Shown in pieces: positions 54,026 through 61,986 of a DNA stretch of 64,000 nt (positions are counted from its first letter, which is position 1; each line of letters opens with the position of its first letter). The notes below the pieces were generated by a model. That model saw nothing but the letters and a program-made list of their open reading frames with translations, was not told where the DNA came from and made no database searches. Made by a program: the position numbers and the translations under genes. The DNA lies in NCBI RefSeq assembly GCF_012932215.1, contig NZ_CP048788.1, positions 62,001-126,000 of the forward strand. Direction: 5' to 3'. Origin of the DNA: Roseobacter ponti. GTDB lineage: Bacteria > Pseudomonadota > Alphaproteobacteria > Rhodobacterales > Rhodobacteraceae.

Positions 54026-54757
54026 GTGGCACAGCTTAGTTTACAAACCGCAGTCCAGACGATTTTCCCGGCTCGCTGTCTGAGCTGCGGCGACCGGGTG
54101 GATGGTGATTTCGGGCTGTGTGGCAGCTGCTGGCGGGACACCGGATTTATCGGTGGCGCGATCTGCGACACCTGCGGCACGCCACTGCCCGGCGAGGACA
54201 GCCAGGACACACTGAAATGTGATGAATGTCTGCGCGTGGACCGACCGTGGTCGCGTGGTCGGGCGGCGCTGGTTTATCGCGATGTCGGGCGGCGCATGGT
54301 GCTGGCATTAAAACACGGGGACCGGCAGGAGATCGCGGGGCCGGCGGCTCTGTGGATGAGCCGGGCCATCGCCGATCTGCCGAAAGAGAACCTTCTCGTG
54401 GCGCCTGTTCCGCTGCACTGGACCCGTCTTCTCAGGCGCCGCTACAACCAGGCGGGCCTTCTGGCACAGGCGCTGTCGCGTCATGCGGGCCTGCCGGTCT
54501 GTCCTGATCTGCTGATCCGGCACCAGCGTACGGAGACCATGGAAGGCAAGAACCAGGAGCTGCGTTTCAGCTCCGTAAAAGGGGCGATCAGGGTCCATCC
54601 GCGGCGACGCCACCGCATCGTCGGGCGACCGGTTCTGATTGTGGATGATGTTCTGACCACAGGAGCCACACTGGCCTCCGCGGCTGACGCCTGTATTGCG
54701 GCAGGGTCAGGGCCGGTATACGTGGTGGTACTGGCACGGGTGGCAAAGGATACCTAA
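54026..54757 (+). CDS. comF: ComF family phosphoribosyltransferase-like protein
   Basis: 243-residue protein. An N-terminal zinc-ribbon-type Cys set (CLSCGD, CGSCW, CDTCG, CDECL) is followed by a phosphoribosyltransferase fold with APVPLHWTRLLRRRYNQAGLLA and the PRPP loop VLIVDDVLTTGATLASA. ComF acts in natural competence (DNA uptake) where studied. The start is uncertain: GTG at 54026 with GGAG (54013-54016) upstream, or ATG at 54008, which would overlap the divergent methyltransferase start by two bases. Gene context with the methyltransferase and grxC is usual in alphaproteobacteria. Confidence 0.85.
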   Translation: MAQLSLQTAVQTIFPARCLSCGDRVDGDFGLCGSCWRDTGFIGGAICDTCGTPLPGEDSQDTLKCDECLRVDRPWSRGRAALVYRDVGRRMVLALKHGDRQEIAGPAALWMSRAIADLPKENLLVAPVPLHWTRLLRRRYNQAGLLAQALSRHAGLPVCPDLLIRHQRTETMEGKNQELRFSSVKGAIRVHPRRRHRIVGRPVLIVDDVLTTGATLASAADACIAAGSGPVYVVVLARVAKDT

Positions 54758-54792
54758 GTTCCTGTCCAGCGCTATGCCAAAGGACAGGACCT

Positions 54793-55050
54793 ATGAAAAC
54801 CGTTGAAATCTACACCTCGCCGCTCTGTGGTTTCTGCCACGCCGCTAAACGCCTGCTCAGCCAGAAAGGCGTCGAATTCACAGAATTCGATGTGCTGGCC
54901 AGTCCGGACCGCAAGCCCGAGATGATAAAGCGTGCAAACGGCAGCCGGACCGTGCCGCAGATCTTTGTGGGTGATGACCACGTGGGCGGATGTGACGAGC
55001 TCTATGAGCTCGAGCGCGCGGGCAAACTCGACAGTCTTCTGGCCGCGTGA
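54793..55050 (+). CDS. grxC: Glutaredoxin 3
   Basis: 85-residue dithiol glutaredoxin. The active site is CGFC (C12, C15) in place of the classic CPYC, and the TVPQIF cis-proline loop and GGCDELYELE glutathione-binding segment are present. It reduces disulfides and glutathionylated proteins with glutathione. The stop overlaps the next start (GTGATGA region: TGA 55048-55050 and ATG 55050), so it is coupled to the amidase-family gene. Confidence 0.93.
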   Translation: MKTVEIYTSPLCGFCHAAKRLLSQKGVEFTEFDVLASPDRKPEMIKRANGSRTVPQIFVGDDHVGGCDELYELERAGKLDSLLAA

Positions 55051-55883
55051 TGAAAATCGCGCTTATTCAGCTTAACGTCTCAGATGACCCGGTGGCCAAC
55101 CTTGAGATTACACTTGGCTATGTAAAAAAGGCTGTGGCCGCGGGTGCGGCCTTCGTGCTGACGCCCGAGGTTACCAACTGCATTTCCACCAGCCGGTCAC
55201 ATCAGCGCGATGTGCTGCAGCACGAGGATGACGATATTACGCTCAAAGCGCTGCGGACGGCGGCGAAAGAGCATGAAATCTGGCTGCTGATCGGCTCGCT
55301 GGCGCTGAAAACCGAAGATGAAGACGGGCGGTTTGCCAACCGGTCGTTCATGATCAGCCCGACGGGTGAGATCGTCGCGCGTTATGACAAGATCCATATG
55401 TTCGACGTGCAGGTCACCCCTGAAGAGACCTGGCGCGAATCCGAAGGGTATCGCCCGGGCGGACAGGCTGTGGTCGCGCAGACGGATTTCGGCAAAGTGG
55501 GGATGACCGTCTGCTATGATGTGCGTTTTCCTTTGCTGCACAATGCACTTGCGCGCCACGGGGCGCAGATCCTGACGGTGCCGGCCGCGTTTTCTCCGGT
55601 GACGGGGGCGGCGCACTGGCATGCGTTGCTGCGGGCGCGGGCGATTGAAACCGGGTGCTATGTTCTGGCGCCTGCCACGACCGGTGAGCATGCGAGTGCC
55701 GCCCATAAGACCCGGAAAACCTATGGTCATTCACTTGTTGTGTCCCCCTGGGGCGAGGTTCAGATTGACGCAGGGTCTGATCCCGGCGTTTACATGACCG
55801 ACCTCGATATGGGATTAGTTGAGGAGGCGCGGCGCAAAGTGCCCGCGCTGACGAACGCCAGAACATTTAACGGACCGGGATGA
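55050..55883 (+). CDS. Carbon-nitrogen hydrolase (nitrilase superfamily)
   Basis: 277-residue amidase-fold hydrolase with the Glu-Lys-Cys triad: Glu in VLTPEVTN (about residue 40), Lys in RYDKIHMFD (about 114) and Cys in VCYDVRFPLL (about 154). The shape resembles Nit1/Nit2-type deaminated-glutathione or omega-amidases, which would fit its link to glutaredoxin, but the substrate is inference. The ATG at 55050 overlaps grxC by one base; GTG at 55047 is the other option. The stop overlaps the MarR gene as ATGA. Confidence 0.88.
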   Translation: MKIALIQLNVSDDPVANLEITLGYVKKAVAAGAAFVLTPEVTNCISTSRSHQRDVLQHEDDDITLKALRTAAKEHEIWLLIGSLALKTEDEDGRFANRSFMISPTGEIVARYDKIHMFDVQVTPEETWRESEGYRPGGQAVVAQTDFGKVGMTVCYDVRFPLLHNALARHGAQILTVPAAFSPVTGAAHWHALLRARAIETGCYVLAPATTGEHASAAHKTRKTYGHSLVVSPWGEVQIDAGSDPGVYMTDLDMGLVEEARRKVPALTNARTFNGPG

Positions 55884-56323
55884 ACGACGAACGCAACGCC
55901 CTGACCATATCACTGTTCAGTGAAATTCTGGCGGCCGATCAAATGGTGCGGGCGCGGCTCAGCAAGGTGTTGCCCAAGGGCATGGAGATCTCGCACTTTT
56001 CAGTTCTTAACCATCTTGCCGGACATTCCGAAGAGCGCACACCGGCCCAGCTCGCCGAGACATTTCACGTCACCCGGGGGGCAATGACCAACACGCTGAG
56101 CAAGCTGGAATGGGCCGGATATGTTCATATCCGCCCGGACTGGGACGATGCCCGCCGCAAGCTGGTCGCGATCAGCACCGCAGGACGGCAGGCGCGCGAC
56201 CAGGCGGTGGGATCGATCACGCCGGTTATCAACCAGGTGGTCGAAAAGCTTGGCGATAAACAGGTGCGCGAGGCGCTGCCGCTGCTGCGCGAGTTGCGCC
56301 GGCAGCTTGGCGACAACCCTTAG
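55880..56323 (+). CDS. MarR-family transcriptional regulator
   Basis: 147-residue winged-helix regulator: [43 protein letters not shown] contains helices and wing (core [16 protein letters not shown] and [11 protein letters not shown]). Dimeric DNA-binding proteins of this family usually repress adjacent genes and respond to small molecules; the target here is unknown, and the coupled amidase gene is a candidate. The start overlaps the amidase stop. Convergent with ubiG, 4-nt overlap. Confidence 0.87.
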   Translation: MNDERNALTISLFSEILAADQMVRARLSKVLPKGMEISHFSVLNHLAGHSEERTPAQLAETFHVTRGAMTNTLSKLEWAGYVHIRPDWDDARRKLVAISTAGRQARDQAVGSITPVINQVVEKLGDKQVREALPLLRELRRQLGDNP

Positions 56324-57066
56324 GCGGGCTTCAGGCTCGCCGTGACATAGTTCACGCTCAGGTCACGATCCGACAGTTTCCAGGACCAGCTCACAGGATT
56401 GAACACAAACCCCTTGCGGTCCACCGGCTCAAGGCCCGCATCCCGCATCAGGGCATAAAGCTCGTCAGGGGTGATGAACTTTGACCATTCATGGGTGCCT
56501 TTGGGCAGCCAGCGCATCACGTGCTCGGCACCGATGATTGCCATCACATATGATTTCGCATTCCGGTTCAGCGTTGAACAGATGTGCAGCCCGCCCGGTT
56601 TCAGCAGCTGCCGGCAGGCGGTCAGATAATCGATGGGCGAGGCCACGTGTTCGACCACTTCCATATTCAGCACGACGTCGAACTCTTCGCCCGCTTCGGC
56701 CATCGCCTCGGCGGTGGTGTGACGGTAATCAATCTCTAACCCGGACTGTTCTGCATGAATCTGAGCGACGGGGATGTTGCGCCCGGCGGCGTCTGCGCCC
56801 ACGACATCTGCCCCCAGCCGCGCCATCGGCTCCGCCAGCAGCCCGCCCCCGCAGCCGATATCAAGGATGCGCAGCCCGGAAAAGGGCTTCGCCGCCTTCA
56901 GATCGCGGTCAAATTCGCCGGCGATCTGCTGCGTGATATAGTCCAGACGGCACGGATTAAGCATGTGAAGCGGTTTGAATTTACCGTTCTCATCCCACCA
57001 TTCCGCCGCCATCGCCTCAAATTTCGCAATTTCTCCGGCGTCGACGGTCGATTGAAGCGCTTGCAT
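56320..57066 (-). CDS. ubiG: UbiG, ubiquinone 3-O-methyltransferase
   Basis: Catalyses both O-methylations of ubiquinone biosynthesis. The 248-residue product has the N-terminal [23 protein letters not shown] motif [29 protein letters not shown] (motif II region) and the late [14 protein letters not shown] that marks UbiG. The ATG at 57066 (MQALQ) is preferred to the one at 57078: GGAG lies 6 nt before it. Divergent from the peptidase gene; 48 nt between starts. Confidence 0.95.
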   Translation of the reverse strand: MQALQSTVDAGEIAKFEAMAAEWWDENGKFKPLHMLNPCRLDYITQQIAGEFDRDLKAAKPFSGLRILDIGCGGGLLAEPMARLGADVVGADAAGRNIPVAQIHAEQSGLEIDYRHTTAEAMAEAGEEFDVVLNMEVVEHVASPIDYLTACRQLLKPGGLHICSTLNRNAKSYVMAIIGAEHVMRWLPKGTHEWSKFITPDELYALMRDAGLEPVDRKGFVFNPVSWSWKLSDRDLSVNYVTASLKPA

Positions 57067-57114
57067 TCCACTCTCCATATGATCATCTGCGATTTGGTAC
57101 TATATAGGCGGGTA

Positions 57115-58086
57115 ATGGATAAATTCAGCGACCAAAAGCGCGCAGTGCAATATCTGTATCCGCCGATCGACCCGTTCGATCAGCGCATGCTGGATGTGGG
57201 CCAGGGTCACCGGGTTTATGTGGAGCAGTGCGGCAGGCCCGACGGCGTGCCGGTTGTGGTGCTGCACGGCGGACCGGGGGGCGGCTGCAGCCCGGCGATG
57301 CGGCGTTATTTTGACCCTGAAATATACCGCGTGATCCTGTTTGATCAGCGTGGCTGTGGCCGGTCGCGGCCGCATGCCAGCGTGACGCATAACACGACCT
57401 GGCATCTGGTGGATGATATCGAGCTGATCCGGCGCGAGCTTGAGATCGACGACTGGATCGTTTTCGGCGGCAGCTGGGGGGCAACGCTGGCGCTGATCTA
57501 TGCGCAGGCGCATCCCGATCACGTGCGCCAGCTTGTGCTGCGCGGTGTTTTCCTGATGACGCAGCGCGAGCTTGACTGGTTTTATGGCGGCGGTGCCGGC
57601 AAATTCTGGCCCGAGGTCTGGGCGAAATTTACCTCGCTTATTCCCGAAGACGAGCGTGATGATCTGATCGAAGCGTATCGTCGCCGTTTGTTCTCTGGCG
57701 ATATGACGATCGAGACACGGTTTGCCCGCGCCTGGTCGGCCTGGGAAAACGCGCTGGCCTCGATCTATTCCTCCGGCAATACCGGAGAGAGCCCGGGTGA
57801 GTATGCGCGGGCCTTTGCCCGGCTGGAGAATCACTATTTCGCCAACGCGGGCTTTCTGGAATTTGACGGCCAGATCCTTGCCCACGTCGGGCGGATTGCG
57901 CATATCCCGGGCGTCATTGTGCAGGGCCGGTACGACATGATCTGCCCGCCGGACAGCGCTTATGCACTTTCGGAGGCCTGGGATAGTTGTGAGCTCCGAA
58001 TGGTGCGCAACGCTGGTCACGCCTTGTCAGAGCCGGGGATCAGTGCAGAACTGGTACGCACCATGGACCGGATCGCAGGACGATGA
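57115..58086 (+). CDS. pip: Proline iminopeptidase (S33 family)
   Basis: 323-residue alpha/beta-hydrolase that removes N-terminal proline from peptides. It has the oxyanion HGGPGGG (residues about 44-50), DQRGCGRSRPH, the nucleophile motif FGGSWGATLAL (Ser of GxSxG), and the C-terminal Asp (GRYDMICP) and His (NAGHAL). Complete, and consistent with the family's roughly 320 residues. AGGCGGG lies just before the ATG at 57115. The stop overlaps the next gene by 4 nt (ATGA), coupling it to a short peptide-binding-like protein. Confidence 0.93.
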   Translation: MDKFSDQKRAVQYLYPPIDPFDQRMLDVGQGHRVYVEQCGRPDGVPVVVLHGGPGGGCSPAMRRYFDPEIYRVILFDQRGCGRSRPHASVTHNTTWHLVDDIELIRRELEIDDWIVFGGSWGATLALIYAQAHPDHVRQLVLRGVFLMTQRELDWFYGGGAGKFWPEVWAKFTSLIPEDERDDLIEAYRRRLFSGDMTIETRFARAWSAWENALASIYSSGNTGESPGEYARAFARLENHYFANAGFLEFDGQILAHVGRIAHIPGVIVQGRYDMICPPDSAYALSEAWDSCELRMVRNAGHALSEPGISAELVRTMDRIAGR

Positions 58087-58979
58087 CGCGACAGACACAT
58101 ATGGACAGGCGGGCGCTCTTTGCCTCGGGTGCGGCGGCGGCCCTGCTGGCGGCCTCGGGAGTTTCTGCGCAACCCGCGCCACAACGCGGCGGGCGGCTGC
58201 GGCTGGCGTTGTCGGGGGCCACGCGCGGCGACAGTTTTGATCTGCGGCACGCGGCGGATTCGGGGCTCTTTATGCAGGTGGCAACCGCGGGTCTTGTTTT
58301 TGATGCACTGACCGAAGTGGCGGCCGACGGCACGCTGCGTGGTGAACTTGCCACCGGCTGGCGCAGCAATGCCGACGGATCCCGCTGGGAATTTGATCTG
58401 CGCAGCGATGCGGTATTCCACAACGGATCGGACTTTACCGCGCAGGATGTCGTGGCCAGCTTTGGTGCGCATCTCTCGACACTTCTGTTTGACGTCACAG
58501 GACTTGAGGCGACCGGCCCCCACGGTCTGGTGATGACACTGGCGCAGGGTGATCCCGATCTGCCTTTCCGCCTGAGCGCGCCGGAACTGGTGATCCTGCC
58601 GCTTGGTCCTGACGCTGAATTTGCCGAAGGCGTGGGAACCGGTCTTTACCGGCTGCACAAATTCGACGCCGGGCGGCACCTTGTCGCGCATCGTGTCGGG
58701 GCCCACTACAAAGACGGCCGCGCGGGCTGGTTTGACAGTGTGGAGCTGGTATCGCTGACCGCTGATGCCGTGCGGGCCGAGGCGCTGCGCGATCATCTGG
58801 TGGATGCTGCTGATCTGACCCATGTGGACGGACTGGGAGATCTCGACGGGCTGCGCGTGCTGCCCGAAGAGCACTTTATGACCTCGGCGGTTGATGACTG
58901 TATCGCGCTGCCGGGGCAGATCGGGCGGCGCTGGCCGCTGGACAATCTGCGCGCTGCGGAACGGTGGTGGATGGCCTGA
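58083..58979 (+). CDS. Short solute-binding protein, family 5 (peptide ABC transporter-like)
   Basis: 298-residue exported protein with an N-terminal signal that has a twin-arginine-like DRRALFASGAAAALLAASG. The following sequence (LFDALTEVAADGTLRGELATGW, WEFDLRSDAVFHNGSDFTAQDVVASF) matches the first lobe of SBP_bac_5 dipeptide/oligopeptide-binding proteins, which are normally about 500 residues. Only the N-terminal half is present, so it may not bind peptides by the usual two-lobe clamp. Coupled to the upstream proline iminopeptidase. No permease or ATPase genes adjoin it. Confidence 0.78.
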   Translation: MTRQTHMDRRALFASGAAAALLAASGVSAQPAPQRGGRLRLALSGATRGDSFDLRHAADSGLFMQVATAGLVFDALTEVAADGTLRGELATGWRSNADGSRWEFDLRSDAVFHNGSDFTAQDVVASFGAHLSTLLFDVTGLEATGPHGLVMTLAQGDPDLPFRLSAPELVILPLGPDAEFAEGVGTGLYRLHKFDAGRHLVAHRVGAHYKDGRAGWFDSVELVSLTADAVRAEALRDHLVDAADLTHVDGLGDLDGLRVLPEEHFMTSAVDDCIALPGQIGRRWPLDNLRAAERWWMA

Positions 58980-59014
58980 ACCGATCAGGGGTTGCGGCGA
59001 CTTTGCGACGGGTC

Positions 59015-59097
59015 TATATGATTGCCAACAGCGGCGCTTCCGGGTCCAAACCGAAAGCACCACCGGAAAGTGTAACGGGCCGCGCGCCCGTTTTTTT
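59015..59097 (+). terminator. Leader hairpins and terminator ahead of rimP
   Basis: AACGGGC (59074-59080) pairs with GCCCGTT (59086-59092), with a T-run to 59097, a typical intrinsic terminator 27 nt before the rimP start. Upstream a smaller inverted repeat TTCCGG (59038-59043) / CCGGAA (59063-59068) and a weak -10-like TATGAT (59017-59022) are seen. Because only 26 nt separate the T-run from the rimP ATG, any rimP promoter must lie upstream, so this is either a plain terminator for the solute-binding gene with another promoter further up, or an attenuator. Confidence 0.7.
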
Positions 59098-59123
59098 GTG
59101 CCCGGATAAAACCTGAAAGTACC

Positions 59124-59714
59124 ATGTCAAACGACCTGATTGCCAAAGCAGCTATCGACCGCCGTATGGCCGAGATCATCACCCCCGTCATTGAGGATAT
59201 GGGGTTTGAGCTGGTGCGCGTGCGACTGATGTCGGGCAAGAGCACGACGCTGCAGATCATGGCCGACAAACCCGACGGCGGGATCGAGGTCGATGACTGT
59301 GCCGAGATCAGCCAGGCTGTAAGTGCGGTTCTGGATGTCGAGGATCCGATCCTCGATGAATATACGCTTGAAGTATCAAGCCCGGGCATCGACCGTCCGC
59401 TCACCCGGATCAAAGATTTCGAAGCCTTTGAAGGCTATGAGGCAAAGATCGAAACCGCCGAGACCATCGACGGCCGCCGCCGCTTTAAGGGTGAGCTGGC
59501 CGGTGTCGAAGGAGATGAGGTGCTGATCAATGTGACCGAGGGCACGATCGGGCTGAAGTTCGACTGGCTTAGTGATGCCAAGCTCGTGCTGACCGATGAC
59601 CTGATCAAGGAAATGCTGCGCCAGCGCAAAGCGTCCGGTGCAATCGACGAAACCAAATTCGATGAAATCTCTGACGAATCAGAGAGCGATACGTCCGCTG
59701 AGGGAGACCAATAA
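59124..59714 (+). CDS. rimP: RimP, ribosome maturation factor
   Basis: Required for 30S subunit maturation. The 196-residue product shows the RimP start [15 protein letters not shown], the conserved [16 protein letters not shown] and [14 protein letters not shown], and the C-terminal SH3-like domain with an acidic tail. It is the first gene of the conserved rimP-nusA-ylxR-infB cluster. Stops flush before nusA (ATG at 59715). A terminator-like hairpin directly upstream could control it. Confidence 0.94.
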   Translation: MSNDLIAKAAIDRRMAEIITPVIEDMGFELVRVRLMSGKSTTLQIMADKPDGGIEVDDCAEISQAVSAVLDVEDPILDEYTLEVSSPGIDRPLTRIKDFEAFEGYEAKIETAETIDGRRRFKGELAGVEGDEVLINVTEGTIGLKFDWLSDAKLVLTDDLIKEMLRQRKASGAIDETKFDEISDESESDTSAEGDQ

Positions 59715-61334
59715 ATGGCCATTACATCTGCAAACCAGCTTGAGCTTTTGCAAACCGCCGAGGCTGTGGCGCGCGAAAAAATGATCGACCCCGGGCTGGT
59801 CGTCGAAGCGATGGAAGAATCGCTCGCCCGTGCCGCCAAATCGCGTTACGGCGCGGAAATGGACATCCGGGTGCACATTGACCGTAAAACCGGCCGTGCG
59901 ACATTCACCCGTGTGCGCACCGTGGTCGAGGAAGAAGAGCTCGAGAACTATCAGGCCGAGTTCACCGTCGAGCAGGCAAAGCAGTACATGGAAAACCCCG
60001 AAGTGGGTCAGGAATTCATCGAAGAGGTCCCGCCCGTCGAAATGGGCCGGATCGCGGCTCAGTCCGCCAAGCAGGTGATCCTGCAGAAGGTGCGCGAAGC
60101 CGAGCGTGACCGCCAGTTCGAGGAATTCAAGGACCGCGCGGGCACGATCATCAACGGTCTGGTCAAGCGTGAGGAATACGGCAACGTCATCGTCGATGTG
60201 GGCGCGGGCGAAGCCATTCTGCGCCGCAACGAGAAGATCGGCCGGGAATCGTATCGCCCCAACGACCGGATTCGCGTCTATATCAAAGACGTGCGCCGCG
60301 AGCAGCGCGGGCCGCAGATTTTCCTGAGCCGGACAGCGCCTGAATTCATGGCCGAGTTGTTCAAGATGGAAGTGCCCGAGATCTATGACGGCATCATCGA
60401 GATCAAGGCCGTGGCCCGCGACCCGGGCAGCCGCGCCAAGATCGCCGTGATCTCTTATGACAACTCCATCGATCCCGTCGGGGCCTGCGTGGGTATGCGC
60501 GGCAGCCGGGTTCAGGCAGTGGTCAACGAACTGCAGGGTGAGAAAATCGATATCATTCCGTGGAATGAAGATCAGCCTACGTTCCTTGTGAATGCTCTGC
60601 AGCCTGCGGAAGTCAGCAAGGTGGTTCTCGATGAGGAGGCCGGCAAGATCGAAGTTGTGGTGCCCGAAGAACAGCTGAGCCTTGCCATTGGCCGTCGTGG
60701 TCAGAACGTGCGTCTCGCGAGCCAGCTCACCGGACTGGACATCGATATCATGACCGAAGAGCAGGAAAGCGCGCGCCGCCAGGCCGAGTTCGAACTGCGC
60801 ACCAAGCTCTTTGTCGACAATCTGGATCTTGATGAGTTCTTTGCGCAACTTCTTGTTTCTGAAGGCTTTACCAATCTGGAAGAGGTGGCCTACGTTGAGC
60901 TGGACGAGCTTCTGGTCATTGATGGTGTGGACGAAGACACCGCCAACGAGTTGCAGGCCCGGGCGCGTGATGTCCTTGAGGCACGCAACAAGGCGGCACT
61001 TGATAACGCCCGCAGCCTTGGCGTCGAGGACAGCCTGGTTGAATTTGAAGGCCTCACTCCCCAGATGATTGAAGCGCTGGCAAAGGACGATGTGAAAACC
61101 CTTGAGGATTTCGCGACCTGCGCCGACTGGGAACTGGCCGGTGGCTGGACGACAGAAAACGGCGAGCGTGTGAAAGACGACGGGGTGCTTGAACCCTTCG
61201 ACGTATCTCTGGAAGAAGCACAGGACCTGATTATGACAGCACGTGTGATGCTGGGCTGGGTTGATCCGGCCGATCTGGAAGCAGAGGCCGAGGCCGAAGC
61301 GGAAGGCGAAGAGACGGAGGAAACCGGGGTCTGA
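59715..61334 (+). CDS. nusA: NusA, transcription elongation/termination factor
   Basis: 539-residue NusA: N-terminal RNA polymerase-binding domain (1-130), S1 domain (about 135-200), two KH domains (about 205-345, RVQAVVNELQGEKIDIIPW and SLAIGRRGQNVRLAS) and two C-terminal acidic/helix-hairpin-helix repeats (about 350-520). It binds polymerase and nascent RNA, affecting pausing, termination and antitermination, and is known to control its own operon in enterobacteria. A Glu-rich tail ends the protein. ylxR follows 22 nt after the stop. Confidence 0.96.
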   Translation: MAITSANQLELLQTAEAVAREKMIDPGLVVEAMEESLARAAKSRYGAEMDIRVHIDRKTGRATFTRVRTVVEEEELENYQAEFTVEQAKQYMENPEVGQEFIEEVPPVEMGRIAAQSAKQVILQKVREAERDRQFEEFKDRAGTIINGLVKREEYGNVIVDVGAGEAILRRNEKIGRESYRPNDRIRVYIKDVRREQRGPQIFLSRTAPEFMAELFKMEVPEIYDGIIEIKAVARDPGSRAKIAVISYDNSIDPVGACVGMRGSRVQAVVNELQGEKIDIIPWNEDQPTFLVNALQPAEVSKVVLDEEAGKIEVVVPEEQLSLAIGRRGQNVRLASQLTGLDIDIMTEEQESARRQAEFELRTKLFVDNLDLDEFFAQLLVSEGFTNLEEVAYVELDELLVIDGVDEDTANELQARARDVLEARNKAALDNARSLGVEDSLVEFEGLTPQMIEALAKDDVKTLEDFATCADWELAGGWTTENGERVKDDGVLEPFDVSLEEAQDLIMTARVMLGWVDPADLEAEAEAEAEGEETEETGV

Positions 61335-61356
61335 TCGCAGACCCCGGAGGTTCCGG

Positions 61357-61977
61357 ATGGGTCGCGGTGGCGCCTCAAAAGACCGCGTGGACGGTCCTGA
61401 CCGCAAGTGCATTGCCACGGGTGAGGTGCAGCCAAAGTACGGGCTGATCCGTTTTGTGGCCGGGCCGGATGGCCAGCTGGTGCCGGACATACTGGGAAAA
61501 CTGCCGGGACGCGGGATCTATGTCTCCGCGTCACGCGTTGAACTGGAGAAGGCTGTGAAAAAGGGGCTCTTTGCACGCGCCCTGAAGCAGCAGGTAAGCG
61601 TGCCGGAGGATCTTGTTGACGAGGTCGAACGGCAGCTGGCGCACCGCGTGGTTGAGCTTGTGTCGCTGCAACGCAAGGCCGGTAAGGCGGTTGCGGGATA
61701 CGAAAAGGTTAAAAGCTGGCTGCAGATGGAAGAAGCCGAAGTGCTGATCCAGGCCAGTGACGGATCCGGACGCGGCAAGTCCAAGCTGAGCACGCCGCAT
61801 TACGGGTCATATATAGGCTGGCTGACAGCTGATGAATTGGGTTTGGCATTCGGACGCCAAACTGTGATACATGGGGCGCTCGCCTCTGGTGGACTCACGC
61901 AACGTGTTGTAGAGGAAGCCCAAAGACTTAAAGGCGTGCGCGAAAACGAGGGTGGCAAGGGCCATCCGAAAGGATAG
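61357..61977 (+). CDS. YlxR (DUF448) / L7Ae-like RNA-binding protein
   Basis: 206-residue basic protein. The N-terminal DUF448/YlxR domain is seen in DRKCIATGEVQPKYGLIRFV and PGRGIYVSASRVELEKAVKK; from about residue 100 a second part (VVELVSLQRKAGKAVAGYEK, AEVLIQASD) resembles the L7Ae-type RNA-binding fold. The two-domain form is common in alphaproteobacteria. GGAGG (61346-61350) lies 6 nt before the ATG at 61357. The position between nusA and infB is conserved. Confidence 0.88.
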   Translation: MGRGGASKDRVDGPDRKCIATGEVQPKYGLIRFVAGPDGQLVPDILGKLPGRGIYVSASRVELEKAVKKGLFARALKQQVSVPEDLVDEVERQLAHRVVELVSLQRKAGKAVAGYEKVKSWLQMEEAEVLIQASDGSGRGKSKLSTPHYGSYIGWLTADELGLAFGRQTVIHGALASGGLTQRVVEEAQRLKGVRENEGGKGHPKG

Positions 61978-61986
61978 ACGAGCTTC

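Noticed and set aside
59679-61490. 603-codon open frame on the minus strand
   Set aside because: Antisense to nusA and the end of rimP; no recognisable domain.
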